A stretch of 64,000 bases of DNA from Fictibacillus terranigra (GCF_030412265.1 NZ_JAUHLN010000001.1:930001-994000), one strand, 5' to 3'; positions 28,473-37,710 are shown, numbered from the stretch's first letter. Notes: a model not told the origin generated them from the letters alone. Translations and numbers: made by a program.

Positions 28473-29870
28473 ATGTTAAATACATTAAAAATTTATCACA
28501 CCAATGATGTACACAGCCATTTTGAATTTTGGCCGCGGATTGTTAAACAGATCCACACGGAACGTAGGGAGGCCTCTGCAAAGGGGCATTCTCTATTTTA
28601 TTTTGATTGCGGAGATTTTATGGACCGTGCCAATCCACTGACAGAAGGGACATTAGGACAAGGAAATACGCTCCTTCTTAATCAAGCTGGTGCAGATGCA
28701 GTTACCATTGGCAATAATGAAGGCATTACACTTACAAAAGAAGAACTGAACGCTCTTTATACTCAAGCAGATTTCCCGATACTGGCGGCTAACCTTTTTG
28801 ATGAAAATGGAGAACGCCCTCATTGGGCAAAAGTTACTGAGGTGTTCACGACAGGTGATGGGCTTCGGATCGGGGTTGCTGGAGTCACTGTAGCTTTTCA
28901 GGCCTTTTATCATTCATTAGGCTGGCAGGTAGAGGATCCATTCAAATATCTGCCTGAAATTATTGCTGAATTGAGAAAAAATTGTGATCTTGTCGTTGTT
29001 TTATCCCACCTGGGCTTAAACTTTGATGAGAGGATGGCTCAGGAAATCAAAGGAATTGACCTCATTCTTGGTGCCCATACCCACCATGTGCTTCCAGAAG
29101 GAAAAATGATAAATGGAACACTGGTCGCACAAACCGGAAAATTTGGCGTATATCTCGGTGAAATCAACATTGAGTATGAGCCGGCAACTAAAAAAATCAC
29201 ATCAAAGCGTGCGGGGCTTATCGATCTGTCTGACAAAGCAGAAGACAGTGGAGGAGCTGAGCTTCTTCTAGAACTCAAGCAAAGAGGAGAGAAGGTGCTG
29301 GAAACGGAAGTTGCCATTTTGCAGGAACCCCTTCATATCTCATGGTACGAATCATCCCCTTTTGCCCAGCTGATGGCGGATGCGCTGAAAGAATGGTCCA
29401 AGACCTCTTATTCGATGGTTAATTCCGGAATTATTTTAGAGAGTCTGCCTGCTGGTCGTGTCACAAAAGGAGACCTCCATCGCATTTGTCCACATCCCAT
29501 TAATCCATGTATCGTCGATTTGACAGGAGATGAGATCAAGGAGATCGTCCAAGCGGGTTTAAGCTTAGAGATGATCCACAGGGAAGTGAGAGGATTCGGC
29601 TTTAGAGGGAAGGTCATGGGCCGTATGGCGTTTTCAGGGATCAGAGTAGAAGAAACGATGCTTGATGACCAGCAGGTTCATCTCAGAAGGATTTGGATGA
29701 ATGGTGAACCTGTTAAGGATGAACAAGTTTACAAAGTTACCGTTATTGATATGTTTACATTCGGGAAATTTTACCCCACAATCGCCAGAAATAAAACAAA
29801 AAGGTTTATGCTGCCTGAAACACTTCGGGATCTTCTTGAATGGAAACTGAGGATGGGGATTGGGCAGTAG
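28473..29870 (+). CDS. yunD: 5'-nucleotidase-like metallophosphoesterase YunD
   Basis: Bifunctional-nucleotidase-type enzyme of 465 residues. Metal ligands are in IYHTNDVHSHFE, FDCGDFMDRANP, TIGNNEG, LSHLGLN and DLILGAHTHH, giving the N-terminal phosphoesterase domain (to about 270). The C-terminal 5'-nucleotidase domain follows (MADALKEWSKTSYSMVNSG). There is no signal peptide, so unlike exported nucleotidases it should act in the cytosol. Substrate not read from sequence. CAGGGGG lies before the ATG. Confidence 0.88.
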   Translation: MLNTLKIYHTNDVHSHFEFWPRIVKQIHTERREASAKGHSLFYFDCGDFMDRANPLTEGTLGQGNTLLLNQAGADAVTIGNNEGITLTKEELNALYTQADFPILAANLFDENGERPHWAKVTEVFTTGDGLRIGVAGVTVAFQAFYHSLGWQVEDPFKYLPEIIAELRKNCDLVVVLSHLGLNFDERMAQEIKGIDLILGAHTHHVLPEGKMINGTLVAQTGKFGVYLGEINIEYEPATKKITSKRAGLIDLSDKAEDSGGAELLLELKQRGEKVLETEVAILQEPLHISWYESSPFAQLMADALKEWSKTSYSMVNSGIILESLPAGRVTKGDLHRICPHPINPCIVDLTGDEIKEIVQAGLSLEMIHREVRGFGFRGKVMGRMAFSGIRVEETMLDDQQVHLRRIWMNGEPVKDEQVYKVTVIDMFTFGKFYPTIARNKTKRFMLPETLRDLLEWKLRMGIGQ

Positions 29871-29926
29871 TGGACGCACTCTTTCTCCTTTGGTACATAC
29901 CATATAGGAGGAAAGGGGTGTAGAAC

Positions 29927-30229
29927 ATGATTGAATTAAACCCGGTAATCATTGACGGACATCCATTTACCGCGGTTACCGTCCAGCTGCCGAAAACAAG
30001 CCTGCTAGCTGTTTATAATGACAAAGGGTATATCATGTGCGGGGCATTGGACGTCGCCCTCTTGAACGAAAAGCTCTCAGACCGTAAGATCATTGCCGGA
30101 AGAGCCGTAGGTGTGCGCACCATCGATCAGTTGATCAACGCGCCGCTCGAATCCATTACAACTGAAGCTTATGCCATTGGCATTGAAGTTGGAATGGCCG
30201 GTAGGGATGCTTTGCTGAAAATGGTATAA
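29927..30229 (+). CDS. yunC: YunC-family protein (DUF1805)
   Basis: Small cytosolic protein of 100 residues. MIELNPVIIDGHPFTAVTVQ and the later GYIMCGALDVALLNEKL and AGRAVGVRTIDQL are characteristic of YunC; the family has a known fold but no assigned function. AGGAGGAAAGGGG precedes the ATG. Follows yunD as in B. subtilis; a terminator closes the group. Confidence 0.9.
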   Translation: MIELNPVIIDGHPFTAVTVQLPKTSLLAVYNDKGYIMCGALDVALLNEKLSDRKIIAGRAVGVRTIDQLINAPLESITTEAYAIGIEVGMAGRDALLKMV

Positions 30230-30231
30230 AG

Positions 30232-30266
30232 AAAAACTGTACTCCATTTCTGGGTACAGTTTTTAG
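30232..30266. terminator. Bidirectional terminator after yunC
   Basis: AAAAACTGTAC/GTACAGTTTTT stem, 11-base loop; works for yunC and for the convergent small gene. Confidence 0.8.
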
Positions 30267-30445
30267 ATTTTGCTTCGGTCTCTCATCACCTTTAGGGAGA
30301 TGAGGTTAAAACAAAGCACTCCGCTCATGACTTGTATACGCTTTGAATTGCTGGTCAGGATGTATACCAATAGAAGATAGATTCCGCTTACAAAAAAGGC
30401 AACCTGCAAGTAATACATCCACTGTAATAGCCTTTTGAAATCCAA
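30263..30445 (-). CDS. Small membrane protein
   Basis: Sixty residues with two hydrophobic segments (LQVAFFVSGIYLLLVYILT and VMSGVLCFNLISL) and a basic C-terminus (KVMRDRSKI), so the ends likely face the cytosol. The ATG at 30451 directly abuts the GGGGGG, so the in-frame TTG at 30445 (6-base spacing) is the better start. Convergent with yunC. No family recognised. Confidence 0.6.
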   Translation of the reverse strand: MDFKRLLQWMYYLQVAFFVSGIYLLLVYILTSNSKRIQVMSGVLCFNLISLKVMRDRSKI

Positions 30446-30637
30446 GGTCATCCCCCCTGTATTTCAATCCCGAGTTAACTTTATATTCAGTATAACAATG
30501 ATGTGAAGAAAATGGATATAATTTTTAATTTTGTAATTAAATTGAGACAAATGATTTTATATTAAAACGATGCAAGAGAGACTCTTTTAAGGTAGGATAT
30601 AGGATAGTAATAATGTAAAGTGAGGTGCCCCGGTGAA

Positions 30638-31432
30638 ATGAAACAATATTTGAATCTACTGCAAGACACGCTGGAGAATGGAACAAGGAAAGAAGACCGT
30701 ACGGGAACAGGGACCATATCTGTTTTTGGAAGGCAGATGAGATACGACCTCCAAGAGGGATTTCCGGTAGTTACCACTAAAAAACTTCATTTACGGTCCA
30801 TCATACATGAGCTTCTTTGGTTTTTAAAAGGTGATACGAATATTGCCTATCTTCAACAGAACGGAGTTTCAATATGGGATGAATGGGCTGACGAAAACGG
30901 GGATTTAGGTCCTGTCTACGGCCATCAATGGCGTTCATGGCAGACGCCAAACGGTGAGACGATCGATCAGATCTCCAACCTGATCCATGATATCAAGCAT
31001 AACCCGGATTCCAGAAGGCTCTTAGTTTCAGCATGGAATCCTTCTGATGTTCCAAAAATGGCCCTTCCGCCATGCCATACCCTTTTTCAATTTTATGTTG
31101 CTGACGGAAAATTATCCTGCCAGCTATATCAGCGTTCTGCAGATCTGTTTCTTGGCGTGCCTTTTAATATCGCCTCTTACGCGCTGTTAACGATGATGAT
31201 TGCTCAAGTATGCGGCTTAAAGCCGGGTGAATTTATACATACGGTCGGTGACGCGCATATTTATTTAAACCATTTGGATCAGGTGAAGCTGCAGCTTTCC
31301 AGAGAGCCTAAACCTCTGCCTGTGATGAAAATAAATCCAGAAGTCACTTCTATTTTTGATTTCAAATTTGAGGATTTTGAGCTTTTGAATTACGAGCATC
31401 ATCCACGGATTAAAGGTGAGGTGTCCGTATGA
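30638..31432 (+). CDS. thyA: Thymidylate synthase ThyA
   Basis: Converts dUMP and methylene-tetrahydrofolate to dTMP and dihydrofolate. The 264 residues match the E. coli/ThyB-type enzyme exactly in length. The nucleophile Cys146 is in [14 protein letters not shown], the folate/dUMP residues in [19 protein letters not shown], and RTGTGT near the N-terminus is the phosphate-binding loop. ATG 30638 chosen over upstream GTG 30620, which lies in the ribosome binding site. dfrA overlaps its stop (ATGA). Confidence 0.97.
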   Translation: MKQYLNLLQDTLENGTRKEDRTGTGTISVFGRQMRYDLQEGFPVVTTKKLHLRSIIHELLWFLKGDTNIAYLQQNGVSIWDEWADENGDLGPVYGHQWRSWQTPNGETIDQISNLIHDIKHNPDSRRLLVSAWNPSDVPKMALPPCHTLFQFYVADGKLSCQLYQRSADLFLGVPFNIASYALLTMMIAQVCGLKPGEFIHTVGDAHIYLNHLDQVKLQLSREPKPLPVMKINPEVTSIFDFKFEDFELLNYEHHPRIKGEVSV

Positions 31433-31905
31433 TTTCCTTTGTATTTGCTATGGATGAGAACCGGCTGATCGGAAACCGCAACGAACTTCCCTGGTATCTT
31501 CCAGCAGATCTGCAGTATTTTAAGAAAGTAACGATGGGCAAGCCGATCGTTATGGGCCGCAAAACTTTCGACTCCATCGGCAAACCCCTTCCCGGGCGTG
31601 AGAATATCATTTTGACAAGAAATGAATCATTTCAGGCAGAAGGATGTACGATCATTCACTCGGTACAGCAAGCATTGGAGCGGAAGGAAGAAGAAGTATG
31701 TGTAATTGGCGGAGCCGAAGTTTTTTCATTGTTCATGCCTTATGTCCAGCGAATGTACATCACCAAAATCAACGAAAGCTTTCAAGGTGATACGTATTTC
31801 CCGGAAATTGATGAATCTGAATGGAAGCTGGTTTCTGAAACACCCGGCAATGTAGATGAGAAAAATAAGTACTCACACGATTTTCTTGTGATCGAAAAAA
31901 TTTAA
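31429..31905 (+). CDS. dfrA: Dihydrofolate reductase
   Basis: NADPH-dependent reductase that recycles dihydrofolate made by ThyA. 158 residues, standard length. [20 protein letters not shown] with the [13 protein letters not shown] motif, [19 protein letters not shown] and [11 protein letters not shown] are the family markers. Coupled to thyA by a 4-base overlap. Ends at a strong bidirectional terminator. Confidence 0.96.
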   Translation: MISFVFAMDENRLIGNRNELPWYLPADLQYFKKVTMGKPIVMGRKTFDSIGKPLPGRENIILTRNESFQAEGCTIIHSVQQALERKEEEVCVIGGAEVFSLFMPYVQRMYITKINESFQGDTYFPEIDESEWKLVSETPGNVDEKNKYSHDFLVIEKI

Positions 31906-31916
31906 CCTTTTCAAAC

Positions 31917-31953
31917 AAAAGCCACCCGCCTGTGATCAGCGGGTGGTTTTTTT
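31917..31953. terminator. Bidirectional terminator between dfrA and lytH
   Basis: GCCACCCGC/GCGGGTGGT stem with nine-base loop, A-rich on the left and T7 on the right. Confidence 0.88.
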
Positions 31954-31954
31954 C

Positions 31955-32965
31955 TTAACGACGCAACCGCGAGGCTGTCCGCTCCTGCCTTTCCCATGCA
32001 CGCAAGTAGGGATAGGGATCAAAGGCCCATTCGGTATACCCGTTGTCTCTATACATGCCATAATGCAAGTGGGGAGGGAATTTGCCTGAAGTGCCGGGTG
32101 GGCCATAGCCAGAGCTTCCTACATAACCGACAACCATACCAGGCTCTACGATCGATCCTTTTTCAATGGATTTATTGAAACTGGACAGATGTGCAAAATA
32201 GTGATAAACATTATTGATGTCACGAATCCCGATCCGCCAGCCGCCAAATCGGTTCCAGCCCTTCATTTCGATGATTCCGTAAGATGTTGCTTTTACAGGG
32301 ACACCATAGTCCGCAAAAATATCGGTTCCTTCATGAATGCGCAGGCCGCCATATCCCCTGCGGTCCCCCCATGTATTTCTAAAGCTGTAATTGGATCGGA
32401 GAGGCACGACAAAGCCATGCTTATTAAGCGCAACTGTGCCATAGGCTTTATAGATTTCAGCATTCTCCATTATGATACTTACGGCCTTATCCCTTCTGTA
32501 GAACTCCCAAAGCCCGATCCTAAAATTTTCTTCATCGAACCCATACTTTTGGATAATGTTAGAAAATGTGTACAGCAAGTCTTCGTCATTATTTCGGTCG
32601 GCTAATCCATCATTATTTCCATCCATGCCGGCTCCGCCAAAGATTCGAATCGAATCCGGGCTTTTGTCATCCATGTTCGGATTTAACGGGCCGGACCATT
32701 GAATAGGCGAGAAATAAATCCCGACTAATCCCGAAGCTTTAGGCAGGTCTTTTCTGGCACGGCGTACACTTCGTTCATATTGGTCGACACCTGCATAGTA
32801 ATACCAGGGAATGTGCGTTACCGTTTCCATCTTGTTATATAATGCCAGTCTCTGAACATCTTCTTGGTTATAGGTTCGTTCTGCCAGGGCTTCCTGCTCT
32901 GGTAAAAGGAATCCGATCAAGGAAGCAAACAAAAAAAGTCTTAGCCAAGTTTTCATGGTGAGCAT
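31955..32965 (-). CDS. lytH: M23-family cell-wall endopeptidase LytH
   Basis: Secreted peptidoglycan endopeptidase, 336 residues. A signal peptide (LFLFASLIGFLLPEQEALA) is followed by a long N-terminal domain. The LytM/M23 domain covers about 210-320 with Zn ligands in GLRIHEGTDIFADYG and in FPPHLHYGM. LytH of B. subtilis cleaves L-Ala-D-Glu in the spore cortex during sporulation. AAAGGAG is 5 bases before the first ATG. Divergent from lipA as in B. subtilis. Confidence 0.92.
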   Translation of the reverse strand: MLTMKTWLRLFLFASLIGFLLPEQEALAERTYNQEDVQRLALYNKMETVTHIPWYYYAGVDQYERSVRRARKDLPKASGLVGIYFSPIQWSGPLNPNMDDKSPDSIRIFGGAGMDGNNDGLADRNNDEDLLYTFSNIIQKYGFDEENFRIGLWEFYRRDKAVSIIMENAEIYKAYGTVALNKHGFVVPLRSNYSFRNTWGDRRGYGGLRIHEGTDIFADYGVPVKATSYGIIEMKGWNRFGGWRIGIRDINNVYHYFAHLSSFNKSIEKGSIVEPGMVVGYVGSSGYGPPGTSGKFPPHLHYGMYRDNGYTEWAFDPYPYLRAWERQERTASRLRR

Positions 32966-33146
32966 CTCAACTCCTTTTCTGCATCATATCCTTAGTTTGG
33001 TTGGTAAAAGAAATTTCATATTATATAAATGATGGAAATATCATGGATTGGAGTTTTCTCGCCAGTTATGTTAAAGTTTCTAATGTATCTCTACTTTTAA
33101 AAGCACACTGTTTTTATGTGCAGGACGATGAATTGGAGTGAGGATT

Positions 33147-34040
33147 TTGGCTAAGAAGGAAGAGCACATCCGTAAACCGGAATGGCTAAAAATAAAGCTG
33201 AACACAAACGATAACTATAAAGGCCTCAAAAAAATGATGCGCGAGAAGAAACTACATACCGTTTGTGAAGAAGCTCGCTGCCCGAACATCCACGAGTGCT
33301 GGGCAGTAAGAAAAACGGCAACCTTCATGATTCTTGGTGATGTATGTACCCGTGCCTGCCGTTTTTGTGCAGTTAAGACGGGATTGCCGACAGAACTGGA
33401 CCTTCAGGAGCCGGAACGCGTAGCGGAATCCGTTGAACAGATGGGATTAAAGCACGTGGTGATTACCGCCGTTGCCCGGGACGATTTAAAAGATGGAGGC
33501 GCCGCTGTTTTCGCGGAAACGGTTAGAGCGATTCGAAGACGCAATCCATTCTGTTCCATTGAAGTTCTGCCATCCGATATGATGGGGGTTCAGGAAAACC
33601 TTGCCGCACTAATGGATGCCAAACCAGACATCATGAACCATAATATTGAGACGGTAAGACGCTTGACTCCAAGAGTCAGAGCGCGCGCCACGTACGAGCG
33701 CACGCTTGAGTTCCTGCGCCGTGCAAAAGAAATGAACGAAAATATTCCTACAAAATCAAGCATCATGATCGGCCTTGGGGAAACTTGGGAAGAAATTATT
33801 GAAACGTTTGATGATCTTCGTGCGAACAACGTTGATATCGTGACTGTAGGGCAATACCTTCAGCCGACGAAAAAACATTTAAAAGTTCGAAAATATTACC
33901 ATCCAGACGAATTTGCAGAGCTTCGCAAAATCGCGCTCAGCAAAGGATTCAAGCATTGTGAAGCAGGCCCGCTTGTCCGTTCTTCTTACCATGCAGATGA
34001 ACAAGTGAACGCTGCCAACAAAGCCGTTCAGAGCAACTAA
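33147..34040 (+). CDS. lipA: Lipoyl synthase LipA
   Basis: Radical SAM enzyme that inserts two sulfurs into octanoyl groups; its product is carried by GcvH and other E2-type proteins. 297 residues. The auxiliary cluster motif is [14 protein letters not shown] and the radical SAM motif is CTRACRFC; the C-terminal RSSYHADE supplies the serine ligand. TTG 33147 gives [13 protein letters not shown], matching the Bacillus N-terminus, with GGAGTG 7 bases upstream; the GTG at 33138 is inside the site. Confidence 0.96.
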   Translation: MAKKEEHIRKPEWLKIKLNTNDNYKGLKKMMREKKLHTVCEEARCPNIHECWAVRKTATFMILGDVCTRACRFCAVKTGLPTELDLQEPERVAESVEQMGLKHVVITAVARDDLKDGGAAVFAETVRAIRRRNPFCSIEVLPSDMMGVQENLAALMDAKPDIMNHNIETVRRLTPRVRARATYERTLEFLRRAKEMNENIPTKSSIMIGLGETWEEIIETFDDLRANNVDIVTVGQYLQPTKKHLKVRKYYHPDEFAELRKIALSKGFKHCEAGPLVRSSYHADEQVNAANKAVQSN

Positions 34041-34044
34041 TAAG

Positions 34045-34071
34045 AAAAAGCCGGAAATCCGGCTTTTTTTT
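34045..34071 (+). terminator. Terminator after lipA
   Basis: AAAAAGCCGG/CCGGCTTTTT stem with a four-base loop and T8 tail. Confidence 0.88.
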
Positions 34072-34094
34072 GTTTTGCGGAATATGTTTTATAT

Positions 34095-34736
34095 TTATCT
34101 TTTCATGTTATTCATCTTGCTGTGCATTTCGCCTTTCATCTCTCCGTTCTGGTTTTCTCCATCGCTGACTTTGTACCCTTGCGGTGATTTTTTCATCTGT
34201 GCGATTAAGCGGTCGATAATTCCCTCAGCATTTTCTGTATCATAGTTGACGGAACGATACTGTTCGAGTTTGCCGATCATCCCTTTTTTATCGGAAACGT
34301 AAACATGATAATAGCGCGGAACAACGGAAAAAGCGGTTCTCTTTACGCTATCTGCCATCGCGATGCGATTTTTGCTGGTTGTTTCATAAGCCATAAGTAC
34401 CTCTTCATCTGTAACAAGAACTGCCATGTCTTTAATGTTTGGAAGGCGCACGGCCAGGTCAGTGATCATGTCAGCCAGCTTTTGGCGATCCATTTTTGGT
34501 ATTTGATTGGAAGTAAGAGGTTTTCTGTTCTCTCCCTTGAATTCATGGCGTACAAAGCCGAAATCCCCATATCTTCTGTCGGTTCCCATCGTGTTATTTT
34601 CGTTTTTATAATTTTTGTAGCTGGTGTTCGAAAATTTATAGCCGCTTGTCGTTTCTTTTCTCGTGTCGTCATCCGAGCACGCAGCGGTAAACAGGGCAAA
34701 GGTTAAGATCATCAATGCAGTAAATCTTTTATTCAT
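34095..34736 (-). CDS. yutC: YhcN/YlaJ-family sporulation lipoprotein YutC
   Basis: Lipoprotein of 213 residues: signal MNKRFTALMILTFALFTAAC with Cys20 lipidated. The YhcN/YlaJ domain includes IKDMAVLVTDEEVLMAYETT and VKRTAFSVVPRYYHVYVSD. The C-terminus is Met/Lys/Asn-rich. Members are found in spore membranes. ATG 34736 follows GGAGGTG with 6-base spacing; the GTG 9 bases upstream lies within it. Convergent with lipA. Confidence 0.88.
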   Translation of the reverse strand: MNKRFTALMILTFALFTAACSDDDTRKETTSGYKFSNTSYKNYKNENNTMGTDRRYGDFGFVRHEFKGENRKPLTSNQIPKMDRQKLADMITDLAVRLPNIKDMAVLVTDEEVLMAYETTSKNRIAMADSVKRTAFSVVPRYYHVYVSDKKGMIGKLEQYRSVNYDTENAEGIIDRLIAQMKKSPQGYKVSDGENQNGEMKGEMHSKMNNMKR

Positions 34737-34845
34737 GTGATTCACCTCCTTATCCTTAGGTTGACCACAATAAAAAACTTTTTACAAAGAAATTGTTGGC
34801 TGTATTTTTAAGGGACATGGTAAAATATATAGGTGAGGTGAGTTC

Positions 34846-35121
34846 ATGATTTGTATTGGTGAGCATTGCTACGAACTAATAGAAAATAATAAAGAGGCCT
34901 TTGACGAGGAACAGCTGAAGTCAAGGTACAGCGAAATTTTACATAAGTATGATTATCTTGTCGGCGATATTGGCTATGAACAGCTCAGGCTGCGTGGGTT
35001 TTTTGAAGATGGGCATGATAAAGCGACGTATGATACGAAGATCAGCACGCTTCCTGAATACATTTATGAGTATTGTAACTTCGGCTGCCCTTATTTTGTG
35101 CTGAAGAAAATAACCCCCTGA
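34846..35121 (+). CDS. yutD: Conserved hypothetical protein YutD
   Basis: Soluble 91-residue protein (DUF1027 by recall). MICIGEHCYELIENNKEAFD and the middle LRGFFEDGHDKATYDTKI with CNFGCPYFVL near the end are typical of YutD in Firmicutes; function is unknown. AGGTGAGGTGAG precedes the ATG. A GC hairpin CCCCCTGATGATCGGGGG covers the stop but lacks a T-run. Confidence 0.88.
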   Translation: MICIGEHCYELIENNKEAFDEEQLKSRYSEILHKYDYLVGDIGYEQLRLRGFFEDGHDKATYDTKISTLPEYIYEYCNFGCPYFVLKKITP

Positions 35122-35144
35122 TGATCGGGGGCTATCAGCCTGCC

Positions 35145-35435
35145 TTATTTAAAGTTTTGGTAAGGTTCTTCTGAATCTTCTCCTGGATCGTCATGCGTAG
35201 GATGAGCACCGGGATATTGGCGTTCCATTCCGGCATGAAGATTTTTATACTCATAATTAAAGGCACTGTAATACCGCTGATTTTCTTTCCAGGGAGTGGA
35301 TTTGCCGAGCTTCGCATTGATCGGTGATCCGTAGGGCCCTTCAGGAAAGTCCTCAGGCAAAACATAGCGCCTTCCGGTTTCCACATTGGAGAAATCTGTA
35401 TACGTTTCTTTATCCTTGTTATACAAAGTAACCAT
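35145..35435 (-). CDS. Small cytosolic protein (DUF3905-like)
   Basis: 96-residue hydrophilic protein. The motif LPEDFPEGPYGSPINAKLGK, followed by STPWKENQRYYSAFNYEYKN, is what I recall from small Bacillaceae cytosolic proteins named DUF3905; the name is not certain. The ATG is only one base after AAGGGA, so the true start may be the TTG three codons later. A pair with the next minus-strand gene upstream is possible. Confidence 0.7.
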   Translation of the reverse strand: MVTLYNKDKETYTDFSNVETGRRYVLPEDFPEGPYGSPINAKLGKSTPWKENQRYYSAFNYEYKNLHAGMERQYPGAHPTHDDPGEDSEEPYQNFK

Positions 35436-35528
35436 TCCCTTCAGGCAGGTGAAGGATAGAAGATACTCTATCCTTTTTTTAAACTGCCCAGGGTTCGGCT
35501 TTTTTTGTGTGGGTAATTTTCCCGCTCA

Positions 35529-35798
35529 TTATAAGGTTTCGTAAAGGAACTCCCGAAGCTCCTGTGCGTCTTCCTCACTAAGCTGAAAAACATGCTCTAA
35601 GTAGCCCTCTTCCGCAAGGTCATCTTCTCCTATGATGGAAAAACGGCTTCCCTGCAGATCAAGTATCAGGCTTTTTCCGTAATGCCTTCCTGTTTTTACG
35701 ATGGCGAGGTCAAATCGGGTATTTGTTCCCATAAAACTTACGAAACGCGTTTCAGATTTTTCCGTATCGTCATATAGAAAAAAGCGTTCTTCTGCCAC
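35529..35798 (-). CDS. SAV0927/DUF3055-family protein
   Basis: 89-residue soluble protein. ERFFLYDDTEKSETRFVSFM with RFDLAIVKTGRHYGKSLIL is the pattern of the SAV0927 (DUF3055) family of Firmicutes, function unknown. Start is GTG 35798, with AAGGAGG 7 bases upstream; the longer in-frame reading from 35819 runs through that site. Divergent from yutE. Confidence 0.82.
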   Translation of the reverse strand: MAEERFFLYDDTEKSETRFVSFMGTNTRFDLAIVKTGRHYGKSLILDLQGSRFSIIGEDDLAEEGYLEHVFQLSEEDAQELREFLYETL

Positions 35799-35954
35799 AT
35801 TCAGTCCTCCTTGCCGCAAAGGCTTTTCCCTTTTACTTTTTCATGATAGCAGACAACTCTTTAGAAGAAAATAGGCCGGTGCTTTCGTTGTTCACTTTAC
35901 TTTTTGTGATAAACTAAAAAGGACTATGCAAAATGACAAGGCAGGGTGAGACCT

Positions 35955-36407
35955 ATGTATTTCGTTGACAGAAAAAAGATTGAACACCACTTGGAATATC
36001 TGGAATTTCTGCTTAAACAGGCAAAAAAACTGGCCGGGAAGGAAAGTGATGCTGAAAAACTGGCACTTGAGCGGGCAGCACATGTAATCATTGAAAGCAT
36101 GATTGATGTAGGCAATTCGATGATTGACGGTTTTATTATGAGAGACCCAGGCAGTTATCAAGACATATTGGACATCCTTGAAGACGAAAAAGTCATCAGT
36201 GCAGAAAATGCTGAACGATTAAAAAAGGTGATAGCATTGCGAAAAATGCTTGTTCAGCAATTCGCGAGTGTCAGCCACAAAGAAATATCTGAAGTTCTTA
36301 TAGAAAATGCAGGATCGATCGATAGCTTTCCTTCAGATGTAAGGCGTTACATTGAACAAGAATTGGGACCTGTTTCTGCTTTCCTCCCCGACGATCAGCA
36401 GAACTAA
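35955..36407 (+). CDS. yutE: HepT-like (DUF86) protein YutE
   Basis: All-helical protein of 150 residues. The DUF86/HepT pattern is seen in HHLEYLEFLLKQA and ERAAHVIIESMIDVGNSMID; the usual RxxxxH active-site pattern of HepT toxins is RAAHV with a weak later match, so RNase activity should not be assumed. No MntA nucleotidyltransferase partner is adjacent, as for chromosomal YutE in B. subtilis. AGGGTGAG is 6 bases before ATG 35955. Confidence 0.82.
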   Translation: MYFVDRKKIEHHLEYLEFLLKQAKKLAGKESDAEKLALERAAHVIIESMIDVGNSMIDGFIMRDPGSYQDILDILEDEKVISAENAERLKKVIALRKMLVQQFASVSHKEISEVLIENAGSIDSFPSDVRRYIEQELGPVSAFLPDDQQN

Positions 36408-36421
36408 CAGAGCAATTGTAT

Positions 36422-36443
36422 TTCTAAACATTTTTGTTTAGAA
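36422..36443 (+). promoter_or_regulatory. Perfect inverted repeat, candidate operator of the SufR-like regulator
   Basis: TTCTAAAC (36422-36429), 6-base spacer, GTTTAGAA (36436-36443): a perfect 8+6+8 repeat, 53 bases before the regulator gene. The inner part has the form AAAC-N6-GTTT, similar in spacing to the CAAC-N6-GTTG boxes described for cyanobacterial SufR. Confidence 0.6.
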
Positions 36444-36495
36444 TGTACTTTTGCTAGCAAATGCTGTAAGATAAGGGTAAGGAAGGTGATGATTT

Positions 36496-37137
36496 ATGGC
36501 TATGGCTAACAACACCTCTACCCGTTCAGAAATCATTCATATGCTTAAGCGCTATAGAAAGTTAACGGTTACTGAAATGGCCGGCCGTCTTGGCATTACA
36601 GAGATGGCTGTAAGGCGCCACTTAAATACATTAGAGAGAGACAGACTCGTTGAATCCACCCTGGTCCGCCAGGCAATGGGACGGCCGCTGAATGTGTATC
36701 AGCTTTCCGAAACTGCGGACGAACAATTTCCACGCAATTATTCCGGACTGACCGTTGAGTTTATGAGAGACATTCAGGAGATTGCCGGTGAAAAAGCTGT
36801 GCAGGAACTTTTTGTCCGCCGTGAAAACCGCTTAAATGAAAAGTATAAGAAACGGATGGAGAACAAAAGCTTCGAGCAAAAAGTGGCTGAACTAGCCGAT
36901 ATTCAAAATGAAGCCGGCTATATGGTCGAATGGGAAAAAACAGACAACGGCCGATATGAATTAAAAGAATTTAATTGCCCGATCGCAAAAGTGGCAAACG
37001 AATACCAGCATGCCTGTTCATGTGAGCTCTCTTTGTTCCAGAGAATGCTTGGTACAGACCATGTGGAACGCACTGAATGCCTTGCAAAAGGCGGCTCGTA
37101 TTGCAAATATTTGATTTCCGAAGAGAAGAACGCTTAA
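36496..37137 (+). CDS. SufR-like transcriptional regulator with cysteine cluster
   Basis: 213-residue regulator. Residues 10-72 form a DeoR/ArsR-like winged helix (KLTVTEMAGRLGITEMAVRR). The C-terminal part has five cysteines: Cys161 in EFNCPIAK, Cys174 and Cys176 in HACSCELSL, Cys195 in TECLAKG and Cys203 in SYCKY. The arrangement CP...C...C...G...C resembles the Fe-S binding region of SufR. Most likely an iron-sulfur or redox sensing regulator; target genes unknown. GGAAGGTGATG precedes the ATG. Confidence 0.8.
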   Translation: MAMANNTSTRSEIIHMLKRYRKLTVTEMAGRLGITEMAVRRHLNTLERDRLVESTLVRQAMGRPLNVYQLSETADEQFPRNYSGLTVEFMRDIQEIAGEKAVQELFVRRENRLNEKYKKRMENKSFEQKVAELADIQNEAGYMVEWEKTDNGRYELKEFNCPIAKVANEYQHACSCELSLFQRMLGTDHVERTECLAKGGSYCKYLISEEKNA

Positions 37138-37176
37138 AACCCTACTGGCTGATTGGCCAATAGGGTTTATTTTTTA
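37137..37176 (+). terminator. Terminator after the SufR-like gene
   Basis: AAACCCTA/TAGGGTTT outer stem with inner TGGC/GGCCA pairing, then ATTTTTTATT. Confidence 0.8.
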
Positions 37177-37420
37177 TTGGATTTTTAAAATTCATCTACC
37201 CTTTATTCTGTTCTGGCCTTCTGTTGTTGTTCTAAAGATTCAGGAAGTCATGTGCACATCGGTTCCACCAGTAAGGCCTGAGACTGCCATAGAGCCTCCC
37301 TATTGAAAGGAACTGAGTAGATACTCAAAAGTATACTGTCTCCGGCAGGATCGGCCGCTTTTGCCCAGCGCTGTGTGGTTTGGGCTGATTGGAATAAGGC
37401 AAAAGCTTCGTTCGATAATA

Positions 37421-37458
37421 AAAAGATCAGGCGATCCTCTCTCTGCCTGATCCTTTTA
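37421..37458 (+). terminator. Orphan terminator-like hairpin
   Basis: GATCAGGC/GCCTGATC stem with 12-base loop, then CTTTTAG; A-run before it. No gene ends here on either strand. Confidence 0.55.
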
Positions 37459-37606
37459 GAGGAAAACGATACAAAAGGGCAGCAACTGAGGCTTTTCCGG
37501 CAAAATACGAATGATTTTGAGTTAATTTTACATCGAGAGGGATATTTCAGCCTTAATTGGTTTGAAAAAGCGGCATATTTACTCGCAAAATAGCTCCACC
37601 ACAGAA

Positions 37607-37710
37607 TTTATGTTCATGTACGGATGTATGTCCAAAAATTGCGACTTTATGTACAGGAGATCGGAATTATGTTCAAAAACTGCCCATTTATGTTCAAAAC
37701 GTTTATACAC
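37607..37710. repeat. Degenerate tandem repeat of about 21 bp
   Basis: The core (T/A)(T/G)TATGTnCA occurs at 37607, 37625, 37646, 37666 and 37687, spaced 18, 21, 20 and 21 bases. The best units read TATGTCCAAAAATTGCGAC and TATGTTCAAAAACTGCCCA. A sixth, weaker unit may start near 37702. Confidence 0.65.

Noticed and set aside
35955-36407. yutE as a toxin-antitoxin component (HepT)
   Set aside because: No nucleotidyltransferase partner is adjacent, and YutE is a conserved chromosomal gene in this synteny block.
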